The notes beneath the pieces were generated by a model, which saw only the letters and a list, made by a program, of their open reading frames with translations, was not told where the DNA came from and made no database searches. Shown one piece after another: positions 39,601 to 46,955 of a stretch of 47,455 bases of DNA. The DNA comes from an uncultured Selenomonadales bacterium (GTDB taxonomy: Bacteria; Bacillota; Negativicutes; Selenomonadales; Selenomonadaceae), in assembly GCA_947304355.1 (NCBI GenBank), contig CAMZAX010000020.1:1-47455 (forward strand). Direction: 5' to 3'. Each line of letters begins with the position of its first letter. Position 1 is the stretch's first letter. Both the position numbers and the translations under genes were made by a program.

Positions 39601-41333
39601 GAGCCGCTGATGACTTCGACATTGGCGTTCAGTGAGCCGTCCGCGCTGTTTATCGTGAGGTTAAGCGAGCCGTCGCCCGGTGTCGGCGTGATTGCAATGC
39701 CCGATTCCAGAACCGCAATGCCAACGGTGGCGTCGGCGGTCGTCGTCGCGTTGAGTTCGTAATTGCCGAACGACAGGGAAATGTTCGTGCCCTCCGCCAA
39801 CGTCATTTCGAGCGTTTCGGGATTGACGAAGATTGCGCCGCTTACGCTGACCGTGTTTTGGAAAATCGTCGAGCCGCCTCTGCTTATGGCAATGTTAAGC
39901 GCGCCGTCGTTTTCGCCCGGAACAAAGGCAATCCTGCCGTCGTTTAAGAGAGCGAGTCTGAAACTTGCGTCGTCGGTCGTTGTTGCGGAGATCGTGTAAT
40001 TGTTGAGCCCCAAAGAAACCGTCGTGCCCTGCGTCAAAGTGACAGCCTGCGTCGCGGGGTCGAAGACGATTGAGCCGTTGCTGACGTTGAACGTGTTTTG
40101 GAAAACGGTTCTGCCGTCTCTGCTGACGGAAATTTGCAAAGAGCCGTCGTTATTGTCGGGCGTGAGGACAAATTTGCCGCTGGAGTCCGCCTCGACTTTG
40201 ATGCTTGCGTCGCCGCCCACGACTTTGAAATCGACCTGCCGTGGCGTGCCGCCGGGGAGCGTAATGGAAATGTTCGTGCCTTCCGTGAAGGAAAATTTCT
40301 GCGTCGTCGGGTCGAAAGTGATTGTGCCGTCGGTTACGTTGAGGACGCCGCCGAAAACGGGCGTGGTACCTCTGCGGAGCAAAAGATTCAAGCCGCCGTC
40401 GTTTTCGCCCGGCGTCAAGACAAGTTGGTTTCCTTGCAAGGAGACGCCGATTTGAGCCTCGTCGGTGGTTGTCGCCGTCATGGTGTAGCCGTTCCACGTG
40501 AAATCCCAGCTCGTATCCTTATCGAACGTGACGGAGTTGTCATAGCCGAAAGTGATTTTGCCGCTGGTGACGTTCAGTTCGCCTGAAATAATTTCCGTGC
40601 CGTTGCGGCTTAAAGCAACGTTGAGCGAGCCGTCGCCCGAACCCGGAGTAATGTTAATGCCTTTCGAGTCAACAAAAATCCGTGACGTGGCGTCGGCGTT
40701 TGCAGTTGCTTTAACAGTGTAGTTGCCCAAAACTAAACCCATCGACGAGCCTTTTGTGATAGTGAAACCGCCGGTGAATTTGCCGTCAGCTACGCCATTG
40801 ATAATTTTTCCATTAACAAAGGTAGTGATTGAACGAGCCTGTTCTCCTAAACTTGCGGTGAATATGATAGTTCCCTTTTCGGTCTCTTCAGTCAATGTGG
40901 TGTCGGTAATGGTGTAAGTAATGTCAGTGTCGGCGTAATCGTGCCCAAAGACAATGGTGCCGTCGGCGTAAGTCCTGCCGGTGCCAATCCTCAAATCGGA
41001 GCCTTTAGCAGCAGTGAGAACATTGCCCGCCAAAGTGAATGTGCCGTTGTCCAATTCAAAAGGTAAAACCTTCGTCAGGGTGAGCACTTCATCTTTGCCC
41101 GTCAAAGTGAATTCGGTTGAGCTGTTGGTTGCGTCGACGGTGGCAACAGGGTTGCTCCTTCCCGTGACGACAGCAGAGACCGAACCGCTTGCAATGCCCG
41201 AAACTTTTCCGTCGTCGTCGAGGTTAAGCCGAGCGTCTTCGAGCGCGGTGTACGTCACGCCGTCGAGCGCGTATGTGTCGCCCGCTGCGATTGACACTTC
41301 GTCGAAACGTTGCAAATCGAAAGTGAACTTCAT
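36636..41333 (-). CDS. Giant repeat protein 2 (1565 aa), paralogue with Ser/Thr/Gly linker
   Basis: Starts MKFTFDLQRFDEVSIAAGDTYA, then the same TALEDARLNLDDDGKVSGIASG segment as giant 1. About 8 repeats of some 78 residues follow (about 190-800) in the same order as in giant 1. For example, LNLLLRRG and FDPTTQKFSFTEGTN are shared at the same relative place. RTX-like glycine repeats lie near 905-950 and 1090-1150. A Ser/Thr/Gly low-complexity linker (about 1219-1355) contains 9-residue units such as SGGSSTSTT. The C-terminal domain ends YNHATKGWQSA. SD AAGGAG. It starts 24 bp after nhaC, so it probably shares the nhaC promoter. Likely an exported surface protein. Confidence 0.8.
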   Translation of the reverse strand: MKFTFDLQRFDEVSIAAGDTYALDGVTYTALEDARLNLDDDGKVSGIASGSVSAVVTGRSNPVATVDATNSSTEFTLTGKDEVLTLTKVLPFELDNGTFTLAGNVLTAAKGSDLRIGTGRTYADGTIVFGHDYADTDITYTITDTTLTEETEKGTIIFTASLGEQARSITTFVNGKIINGVADGKFTGGFTITKGSSMGLVLGNYTVKATANADATSRIFVDSKGINITPGSGDGSLNVALSRNGTEIISGELNVTSGKITFGYDNSVTFDKDTSWDFTWNGYTMTATTTDEAQIGVSLQGNQLVLTPGENDGGLNLLLRRGTTPVFGGVLNVTDGTITFDPTTQKFSFTEGTNISITLPGGTPRQVDFKVVGGDASIKVEADSSGKFVLTPDNNDGSLQISVSRDGRTVFQNTFNVSNGSIVFDPATQAVTLTQGTTVSLGLNNYTISATTTDDASFRLALLNDGRIAFVPGENDGALNIAISRGGSTIFQNTVSVSGAIFVNPETLEMTLAEGTNISLSFGNYELNATTTADATVGIAVLESGIAITPTPGDGSLNLTINSADGSLNANVEVISGSFILGDDGLLTVAKDTELQIDFGDGYVINFKATDDAGGSLVLGADGITFVPGTDDGGLELSVTQGGVTRTVSLDVTGSVTYRLDGSISLAKGTVVRNVFDSGNVLTITANTDASGSMIFTPQRGLDITSSTPDALNIVLTTGGVDVAKISSIMGSINYTGGVVTVSDGTKISMTDYEGYDSILTVDGGTASVKFGTDRAVYTANEGATFTFDWLDGHTWQLHNGTTLTDTYNGYAILSEGATFNSNDDLIVEILEKAGNYILNGMNIATTQDGVQVVLSNYDTVTFEADAGIVFDGQEFSGDGIITLTDGAIVIENTEDNVAVNGTEFNDRITNSGDNVTINALGGNDTINSSGNGNKIDGGAGNNVVSLGSAGSNIVFDGNTTVEGFKTGWGNGSDTVYVNTGSDPGVDFKTNGLTFYDGNDSLTLDDVDDTAKVNLYYETSDTIARNVYIAQNDWYQVSNSDLNSGEGIYFVGTSATHNHGVDFSGVSQALNVTMNTDYDATNNSIWVNNVYSIRGGAGNTTITGTPDSDTIIAGRGSTTIDGAGGSDIISLDSARALVNYNSGGGSDSIYGFNANSTMSIGGGRYSSATSGNNLILNVGSDYVTLFGAASLNNPHILGTASGGSATIPAPATQSGGDDPFASISSGVSTSTTSGGTSTTGGGSSTVTTSGGTTSEGTTIIHRGTLITPTVSGSSSTTTQSGGSSTSTTSGGSSTSTTSGGTSTSSVVSGATSTTSSVVSASSSYGDLLNSLRSGVSSSRSTTSSGSSTSTATATPAAAYVYTGGDQVITNYTAGAKIALGTYPTGGAFVDGNFVLSSASGNLVVQNATDKVVDFTDGAGNDFIKAYAATNAGVIDGRGLGGFELINGSAGNDWIYAGDGGSQLWGGSGAASDMLTGGAGTDIFVAGKYQGADVINNAETKDIINISDATLSDIIATAENNGLVAVTFNNGNAVAVQSSEALSAAFQLADGSAWRYNHATKGWQSA
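37270..37680 (-). repeat. Coding low-complexity Ser/Thr/Gly tandem repeats
   Basis: Within giant protein 2, about 27-bp units encode SGGSSTSTT, SGGTSTSSV and variants. It probably acts as a flexible, possibly glycosylated stalk. The units are clear as protein but degenerate as DNA. Confidence 0.75.
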
Positions 41334-41357
41334 AATGCAAACACTCCTTAAAAACTT

Positions 41358-42875
41358 TTAAATATCAATGGCGGGAACCTTCGCCCGCACGACAATCATA
41401 ACGACAGCAAGACAAGCCAGCCCCGCCGCCAAGCCCAGCCAGCCGTTGAGCGTGACGCCTGCAACCAGATAGCCGACGACACAGCAACTTGAGACCGTCA
41501 AGACGTAGGGCACTTGCGTCGACACGTGGTCGATATGATGACACTGCGCGCCCGCCGAAGCGAGAATCGTCGTATCGGAAATGGGTGACGCGTGGTCGCC
41601 GCCAACAGAGCCCGCAAGAATCGCCGCAATGCAAATCACCAGCAGTTGAGCCTCCTCTTCAGCGGGCAGATTGACCAAAATTGAAAACGCAATCGGAATC
41701 AAAATGCCGAACGTGCCCCAGCTTGTCCCCGTCGCGAACGCCAAGCCAATCGCCACGAGGAAGAAAATCACGGGCAGGAAGCCCGCAAGCGACGAATGTT
41801 CCTGAACTATTGTACCAACGTAGCCGCCAAGATTCAAATAGCTGTCCGAGCAAATGCCCGAAAGCGTCCACGCCAGGCACAGAATGAAAATCGCGGGCAC
41901 CATCGCCTTGAAGCCTTGCGAGTAGCATTCGCAGTATTCGCTGAAGTTGACGACCTTGCGCGGCAGGTAAAGAGCCGAGATGAACAGCAACGCGATAAAC
42001 GAGCCGAGAGCCAAAGCCTTTGCGGCGTCGCAGTTGGCGAAGGCGTCGGAAATCGATTTGCCTTCGTTGATGCCGCCCGTGTAAAGCATTGCGTAAATGC
42101 ATACGCCGATAAGTACGACCAGCGGCAGAATCAAATCGGCGATCTTGCCCTTGCCGCCCGCAGTTTGTTCGTCTGCAGTAGCGTCTTTGTATTCGGCGGG
42201 GATTTCAAAGTGTTCGTTGTTCTTGCGAACTTCCGCGCCCATGGTGGCGAAGTCTCTGCCCGTCACGATGATGAACGCCATAAACAGCATTGTAAAAATC
42301 GCGTACAGATTGAAAGGAATCGTCTGCAGGAAAAGCAAAAAGCCGTCGACGAGCGAGCCTTCGGGCAACGACGAGCCGACAGCCGCCGCCCAACTGGACA
42401 CGGGCGCGATAATGCAAATCGGAGCCGCCGTCGCGTCGATGATGTAAGCGAGCTTTGCGCGGGCGATTTTAAATTTATCGGTGACGGGGCGCATGATTGT
42501 CCCGACCGTCAGGCAGTTGAAGTAGTCGTCGATAAAAATCAACATGCCCAGGAACGCCGTCAAGCCGAGCGCGGAACGTTTGCCGGAAATGACCGAGCGC
42601 GCCCAATCGCCGTAAGCCTTCGTTGCGCCGGACTTGCTGATTATCGCGACGAGTATGCCCAAGATAACCAGGAAAATCAAAATATTGACGTTGCCGCCAA
42701 CCTTCGACTCCATTATCGAGAAGAACGTTACGATTGACTCCAAGAAGTTGCCGCCCGTGAAGAGCATCGCGCCCACGAAAATGCCGACCAGCAGCGACGT
42801 GTAGACTTCCTTCGTGACAAGCGCGAGGATTATCGTGATAATCGGCGGCAACATTGACAACGCAGAATTTTCCAT
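41358..42875 (-). CDS. NhaC-family Na+/H+ antiporter
   Basis: 505 residues with about 11-13 hydrophobic segments, of the NhaC (COG1757) family that exchanges Na+ or small acids for H+. Characteristic segments are FIDDYFNCLTVGTIMRPVTDKF, APICIIAPVSSWAA, ATGTSWGTFGIL and GGDHASPISDTTILASAGAQC. ATG with AAGGAGG upstream. The 5' leader holds an inverted heptamer array. Giant gene 2 follows after 24 bp. The exact substrate (Na+, lactate/malate or other) cannot be told from sequence. Confidence 0.85.
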   Translation of the reverse strand: MENSALSMLPPIITIILALVTKEVYTSLLVGIFVGAMLFTGGNFLESIVTFFSIMESKVGGNVNILIFLVILGILVAIISKSGATKAYGDWARSVISGKRSALGLTAFLGMLIFIDDYFNCLTVGTIMRPVTDKFKIARAKLAYIIDATAAPICIIAPVSSWAAAVGSSLPEGSLVDGFLLFLQTIPFNLYAIFTMLFMAFIIVTGRDFATMGAEVRKNNEHFEIPAEYKDATADEQTAGGKGKIADLILPLVVLIGVCIYAMLYTGGINEGKSISDAFANCDAAKALALGSFIALLFISALYLPRKVVNFSEYCECYSQGFKAMVPAIFILCLAWTLSGICSDSYLNLGGYVGTIVQEHSSLAGFLPVIFFLVAIGLAFATGTSWGTFGILIPIAFSILVNLPAEEEAQLLVICIAAILAGSVGGDHASPISDTTILASAGAQCHHIDHVSTQVPYVLTVSSCCVVGYLVAGVTLNGWLGLAAGLACLAVVMIVVRAKVPAIDI

Positions 42876-42904
42876 TAACGAAATTGCCTCCTTTTTGTTA
42901 GTTT

Positions 42905-42963
42905 GGAGTTAGGATGTAGGAGTTAGAAGTTAAAAGCGCGTACCTAACTCCTCACTCCTAACT
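42905..42963. repeat. Opposed GGAGTTA / CCTAACT heptamer arrays in the nhaC leader
   Basis: GGAGTTA, GGATGTA, GGAGTTA, GAAGTTA at 42905-42932 and CCTAACT, CCTCACT, CCTAACT at 42943-42963. The two sets are reverse complements, so the nhaC 5' leader can fold into a long hairpin. Confidence 0.85.
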
Positions 42964-42983
42964 GCATGTCTTATGCCGTGCAG

Positions 42984-43012
42984 ATTATACCAGTTGGCGG
43001 CGGAAATGACAA
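42984..43012 (-). promoter_or_regulatory. Strong promoter for nhaC (and probably giant gene 2)
   Basis: TTGTCA (complement of 43007-43012), a 17-bp spacer, and TATAAT (complement of 42984-42989). The start near 42977 gives a leader of about 100 nt containing the heptamer hairpin. Confidence 0.85.
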
Positions 43013-43089
43013 AAAAATTTTCCCGTGACGTTGACGGCGGCGATTCTTGTTGGCGGCGGTAGGAAATGCCTGCGCGGCGTCGAAAAAGC

Positions 43090-43156
43090 AATTAGGAATT
43101 AGGAATTAGGAGCCGGGAATGAAAAAAACTAGTCCCTAGTCCCTAGTCCCCAATCC
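43090..43156. repeat. AATTAGG and CTAGTCC heptamer arrays upstream of def
   Basis: Three perfect AATTAGG units (43090-43110). After 18 bp come three perfect CTAGTCC units (43129-43149) and CCAATCC (43150-43156). The arrays stop 7 bp before the def SD (TTGGAGG). The 300-bp nhaC-def gap otherwise holds only the nhaC promoter and leader. Confidence 0.9.
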
Positions 43157-43175
43157 CTGATTTGGAGGCTTACTT

Positions 43176-43658
43176 ATGGCATTGCTTGAAATAAAAACGG
43201 CAGGCGACCCGGTTTTGAAAACGGTTTGCACGCCCGTCGACAAGATTACCAAACGCTTGCGGAAACTTTTGGACGACATGGCGGAGACGATGTACGCAAG
43301 CGACGGCGTCGGGATTGCCGCGCCGCAAGTCGGCGAATCGATTCGCGTCTGCGTCGTCGACGTTGACAAAAAAAATCGTTACGACTTGATTAATCCCGTC
43401 ATCACGTGGCGCGAAGGCTCGGTCGTCGACAACGAAGGTTGCCTGTCGTGCCCGCAACTTTTCGGAGACGTTGAGCGCGCTGAAAAAATTCGCGTCGAAT
43501 ACACGAGTCGTTTCGGCAAGAAAAAAACTCTTGAGGCGGACGGCTTGCTTGCCCGTTGCATTCAGCACGAGGTTGACCACCTTGACGGACAGCTGTTTAT
43601 CGACATCGCCAAGAACATCACCAAGGGCGACAAGCCCAACCGCAAGCGTGACGCTTGA
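43176..43658 (+). CDS. def: Peptide deformylase
   Basis: 160 residues. A metalloenzyme that removes the formyl group from nascent proteins. All three motifs are intact: GVGIAAPQVG, EGCLSCP and QHEVDHLDG, with the Cys and two His metal ligands. ATG with GGAGG upstream. No fmt or other translation gene follows, so it stands alone between heptamer repeats and a terminator. Confidence 0.97.
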   Translation: MALLEIKTAGDPVLKTVCTPVDKITKRLRKLLDDMAETMYASDGVGIAAPQVGESIRVCVVDVDKKNRYDLINPVITWREGSVVDNEGCLSCPQLFGDVERAEKIRVEYTSRFGKKKTLEADGLLARCIQHEVDHLDGQLFIDIAKNITKGDKPNRKRDA

Positions 43659-43710
43659 CCCTGCGGTCGCGCCGAAGCGTTTCGACAATTTAAAGTCAAT
43701 CGCCGCGTTC

Positions 43711-43780
43711 ATACGCAACGCTGCGTATTGCTAGCCCGATAAAAAAAAATCCCCGCGCAGTTTGGCGGGGAAATTTTTTT
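43711..43780. terminator. Bidirectional terminator def / CNNM
   Basis: CCCCGC (43751-43756), an 8-nt loop, GCGGGG (43765-43770), then AAATTTTTTT; A9 precedes it for the other strand. A second small perfect hairpin, ATACGCA-ACGC-TGCGTAT (43711-43728), lies just upstream. Confidence 0.9.
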
Positions 43781-43782
43781 GC

Positions 43783-45099
43783 TCAATCGTCGTCGTCATG
43801 TCTTTTGGCAAGGCGAATCAGCACGCGCGTTATCCGCAAGCCTTCGACTTCCTCGACGTAAAAGGTGTTGCCCTCGAACGCCGCCGATTGACCGACGCGG
43901 GGCTCGCCGCCGAGTTTGTCGTTCAACCAGCCGCCGATTGTGTCAACGTCTTCTTCGTCGATGGCAATGTCGAATTCGTCTTCCAATTCTTCAAGCAACA
44001 TCTTCGCGTCGACGGAGTAAAGGTTATCGTCGCGCTTCTCGGCGTCGGGTCGTTCTTCGTCGAACTCGTCTTGAATCTCGCCGACAATTTCTTCGACAAT
44101 ATCTTCAATGGTGACCATGCCCGCCGTCCCGCCGTATTCGTCGACGACAATCGCAAGCTGCGAACGATTCTTTTGCATGGTCTCAAGCAAGACGCTTACG
44201 TCCATGCTTTCCGGGACGAAGAAAACTTTGCGCGCCAACTTCTTGAAACTCGGCTTGCGGTTGCCGCGAAGCATCGCCTTGACGAAATCCTTGATGTGCA
44301 GGAAGCCGACGATATGATCTTTGTCTTCGTTGCAAATCGGGTAGCGCGTCATTTCCTCTTCAAGAATCGTCGCAAGATTTTCTTCGTAGCTTTTGTTCAG
44401 ATAAATGCAAACCATGTCGAGGCGCGGCACCATGATTTCGCGGACGTTGCGTTCGGTGAAGTCGAAGACGTTATCGACGAAATCAACCTCGGTGTCGTCA
44501 ACGAGTCCCTGTTTGCGGCTCTCCTTCATAAGCAGGCGAATTTCTTCGGGGTTGTGCGCGATTTCGCCTTCGGAAACCGTCAAGCCCAAGTGGTGACTTA
44601 CGAAGCCCGCCGTCTTATTGAGCAACCACACGAACGGGTACATGACCTTCCAGAAAATCAGCATGGGTATGGCAATGTTCAACAAAATTTTTTCGGCGGC
44701 GGCGATTGCCATTGACTTCGGTGTCAGCTCGCCGAGAATGATGTGCATTGACGTTATCAGCGAAAAGGCAAGCACGAACGAAATTGTATGACCAAGCGTC
44801 TCGTTGAAACCCGCCGCGTGAATCAACGGCGCGATGAGTTCGGCGACGAACGGCTCGCCGACCCAACCCAAGCCAAGCGACGCAAGCGTTATGCCAAGCT
44901 GTGTGACGCTTAATGCCTCGTCGAGTTCGTCGACCAATTTTTTTGCGTACTTCGCGCGGGTGTTGCCCTCTTGAATCAGCGTTTCGAGACGCGACGGACG
45001 GATTTTCACGCAACAGAATTCCGCCGCGACGAAGAAGCCGTTCATTGCGATTAGGAACGCCACAAGCAACGTCTGCAGTATTATGGGCACGATGTCCAT
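43783..45099 (-). CDS. CNNM/CorC-type membrane protein with CBS pair
   Basis: 438 residues. An N-terminal DUF21/CNNM transmembrane domain (about 1-195; FLIAMNGFFVAAEFCCVKIRPSRLE) is followed by two CBS domains (MVPRLDMVCI ... and the NRSQLAIVVDEYGGTAGMVTIEDI segment) and a C-terminal CorC_HlyC domain (ADGG-like IGGWLNDKLGG region). Family members are often called hemolysin-like; characterised ones export Mg2+ or Co2+. Last gene of a four-gene operon, 16 bp after metA, ending at a terminator. Confidence 0.9.
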   Translation of the reverse strand: MDIVPIILQTLLVAFLIAMNGFFVAAEFCCVKIRPSRLETLIQEGNTRAKYAKKLVDELDEALSVTQLGITLASLGLGWVGEPFVAELIAPLIHAAGFNETLGHTISFVLAFSLITSMHIILGELTPKSMAIAAAEKILLNIAIPMLIFWKVMYPFVWLLNKTAGFVSHHLGLTVSEGEIAHNPEEIRLLMKESRKQGLVDDTEVDFVDNVFDFTERNVREIMVPRLDMVCIYLNKSYEENLATILEEEMTRYPICNEDKDHIVGFLHIKDFVKAMLRGNRKPSFKKLARKVFFVPESMDVSVLLETMQKNRSQLAIVVDEYGGTAGMVTIEDIVEEIVGEIQDEFDEERPDAEKRDDNLYSVDAKMLLEELEDEFDIAIDEEDVDTIGGWLNDKLGGEPRVGQSAAFEGNTFYVEEVEGLRITRVLIRLAKRHDDDD

Positions 45100-45115
45100 T
45101 TAAAAGCTCCTTACC

Positions 45116-46048
45116 TTAAAGAAACGATTTGCTGCTGATTGCCTCAAGCTCGTAAGGCGTCTCTTGATAGACGTAATAATTCAGCCAGTTGGCAAAAAGC
45201 AAATGCGCCACGCTCCGCCACTTGACGACGGGCTCCCGCGCAGGATTGTCGTCGGGGAAATAATTCTTCGGCACGTTGGGATTGAGCCCTGCGCGGACGT
45301 CGCGCTCGTATTCGTTGCGCAAAGTGTTCGGGTCGTATTCGGCGTGACCCGTGATGAAAAACAGACGCGCCTTCAAATCCGCCACGGCATAAACGCCCAC
45401 TTCGTCCGACTCGGAAAGAATCGTCAGCGCGGGAACTTTTTCAATATCGTCGCGGTGAAAATCTACGAAACGCGAATGCGGAACATAAAATTCGTCGTCG
45501 AAGCCGCGCAGAAGTTTTTCGTGCCGGACGCAGAGCCGGTGTTTGTACACGCCCGAAAACTTTTCCGGCAACAGATGTTTCGGCACGCCGTAGAAATGAT
45601 ACAACGCCGCGAACGCACCCCAGCACAAGTAGAACGACGACCAAGCGTGAGTTTTGCTCCACTCCATGATTTCAACAAGTTCCTGCCAATAAGCCACGTC
45701 CTCGAAGTCGATAAGCTCAAGCGGCGCGCCCGTCATGATGAAGCCGTCGTAGTTGTTGTTTCGCACGTCGTCGAACGTCCCGTAAAATTCGGTAAGATAA
45801 TCTTTGGGCGTGTGTGTCGGCGTGTAGGTGCGTGTGTAAATGAAATCAACTTCGACTTGCAGCGGCGTGTTGCCGAGAAGGCGGAGCAGTTGCGTTTCGG
45901 TGACGGGCTTTATCGGCATTAAGTTCAGGATTAAAATTTTCAGCGGACGAATGTCCTGCGCATAAGCCCGGTCGGCGTCCATGACGAAAATATTTTCGCC
46001 CTCAAGGATGTGCGACGCGGGCAGGTTGTTAGGTATTTTTATCGGCAA
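45116..46048 (-). CDS. metA: Homoserine O-acyltransferase MetA, predicted acetyl-CoA specific
   Basis: 310 residues of the MetA family (class I glutamine amidotransferase-like fold), the first committed step of methionine synthesis. The nucleophile is Cys142 (YLCWGAF), and the catalytic His lies in FITGHAEYD. Residue 111 is Glu ([10 protein letters not shown]). In characterised MetA enzymes Glu111 goes with acetyl-CoA and Gly111 with succinyl-CoA, so this should be a homoserine O-acetyltransferase. The TTG start at 46048 has GAGGTGA 6 nt upstream. No SAM riboswitch or other leader is present, because the gene is internal to an operon. Confidence 0.94.
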   Translation of the reverse strand: MPIKIPNNLPASHILEGENIFVMDADRAYAQDIRPLKILILNLMPIKPVTETQLLRLLGNTPLQVEVDFIYTRTYTPTHTPKDYLTEFYGTFDDVRNNNYDGFIMTGAPLELIDFEDVAYWQELVEIMEWSKTHAWSSFYLCWGAFAALYHFYGVPKHLLPEKFSGVYKHRLCVRHEKLLRGFDDEFYVPHSRFVDFHRDDIEKVPALTILSESDEVGVYAVADLKARLFFITGHAEYDPNTLRNEYERDVRAGLNPNVPKNYFPDDNPAREPVVKWRSVAHLLFANWLNYYVYQETPYELEAISSKSFL

Positions 46049-46061
46049 AGTGATTCACCTC

Positions 46062-46943
46062 TTAATCAAGCGAGTAACGGCTGACCCAACGCGAATTTTT
46101 CTTGACGTAGGCGCGCAGGCGAACCAAGCCTTTGTAGTCGGGCTCGTCGCTTTTAATCATGCGATATGCGCCGTCGTATTCGTCTTTCAAGTCCTGCCAA
46201 GAATTGGTCGGCGTCCAAACTTTGCCGCCCTCTTTAATGACTTCGGTGCCCTGCGTCAAGTTGACGGCTTTTTTCATGAAGCGGATTTCGGTCGTCTTGC
46301 CTTCGGGACTTTTGGTGACTTCCCACTCCCAAAGGATAAGATTCGAGCCTTTGAGACGCATGGTCGTCGTGTCGGCGGTTAAGTTTTTGGTCGTGCCGTC
46401 GGCGGCGGTATAAGTCCATAAATCAATCCAACGTTCGTCGGCGGGCGCGCGTTTGCGGTCGCGTTCGCCCATCTGAAAAACTTCGTCGACAATTGCGCAG
46501 TAAAATTCTTCGTCGAACGCTTGCGAGTTGACTTCCTTAACGCGTCCTTCGCCCTTTGACCAAACGACTTGATCGTTGGCGTTGTAAAAATCTTCGCGGA
46601 CGTATTGCAGCGTGCGATTTTGCGGATTGACTCTTAGCAACGCAAGGCTGTAATTCAGCGAACGCGGGTCGGGCAAAATTTTCGTTATCTCGTAGTTTTT
46701 AATCGTCCGCGCCGCGCCTTCGTAGGAGTAAGTCGTCTTCGTCCAAGCCTCAATCTCAATGGCGATTTCGCGTCCGTCGTTGGTGACGACTTTTTTCGTG
46801 ACCGTCACGGAGGCGGGGTCGAAGTACTTGCTGTAGTTGTCGTTAGAGTCGAGCCAATACCATTCGGTCGCCGCGCAGGCAGAACGTGTCGTCATAATCA
46901 TTGCCGCGCAGATTATCGCGAACGCAAGAATTTTTTTGAACAA
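46062..46943 (-). CDS. Secreted protein of unknown function
   Basis: About 293 residues from the TTG at 46943 (MFKKILAFAI), chosen because AAGGAG lies 8 nt upstream; a GTG at 46952 is too close to that site. A signal peptide ends near RSACAA. The mature protein starts WYWLDSNDNYSKYFDPASV and has a beta-rich second half with KGSNLILWEWEVTKS. No catalytic motif was recognised. WYWxxS-type starts are known to me in small exported proteins of Negativicutes, but that is memory, not a search. It sits between the GTPase-like gene and metA. Confidence 0.7.
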   Translation of the reverse strand: MFKKILAFAIICAAMIMTTRSACAATEWYWLDSNDNYSKYFDPASVTVTKKVVTNDGREIAIEIEAWTKTTYSYEGAARTIKNYEITKILPDPRSLNYSLALLRVNPQNRTLQYVREDFYNANDQVVWSKGEGRVKEVNSQAFDEEFYCAIVDEVFQMGERDRKRAPADERWIDLWTYTAADGTTKNLTADTTTMRLKGSNLILWEWEVTKSPEGKTTEIRFMKKAVNLTQGTEVIKEGGKVWTPTNSWQDLKDEYDGAYRMIKSDEPDYKGLVRLRAYVKKNSRWVSRYSLD

Positions 46944-46955
46944 CGTAATCACTCC

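Noticed and set aside
29000-41300. Long open frames on the + strand opposite the giant genes and the hydrogenase genes
   Set aside because: They are shadows caused by biased codon use (GTCGAC, GCCGCC); the peptides are Arg/Val-rich with no motifs and no SD sites.
28974-41333. Giant repeats as a CRISPR array or DNA satellite
   Set aside because: Periodicity is about 235 bp, clearly coding, and diverged at DNA level; there are no short identical repeats with spacers.
46049-46061. SAM-type riboswitch before metA
   Set aside because: Only 13 bp separate metA from the upstream gene, leaving no room for a riboswitch.
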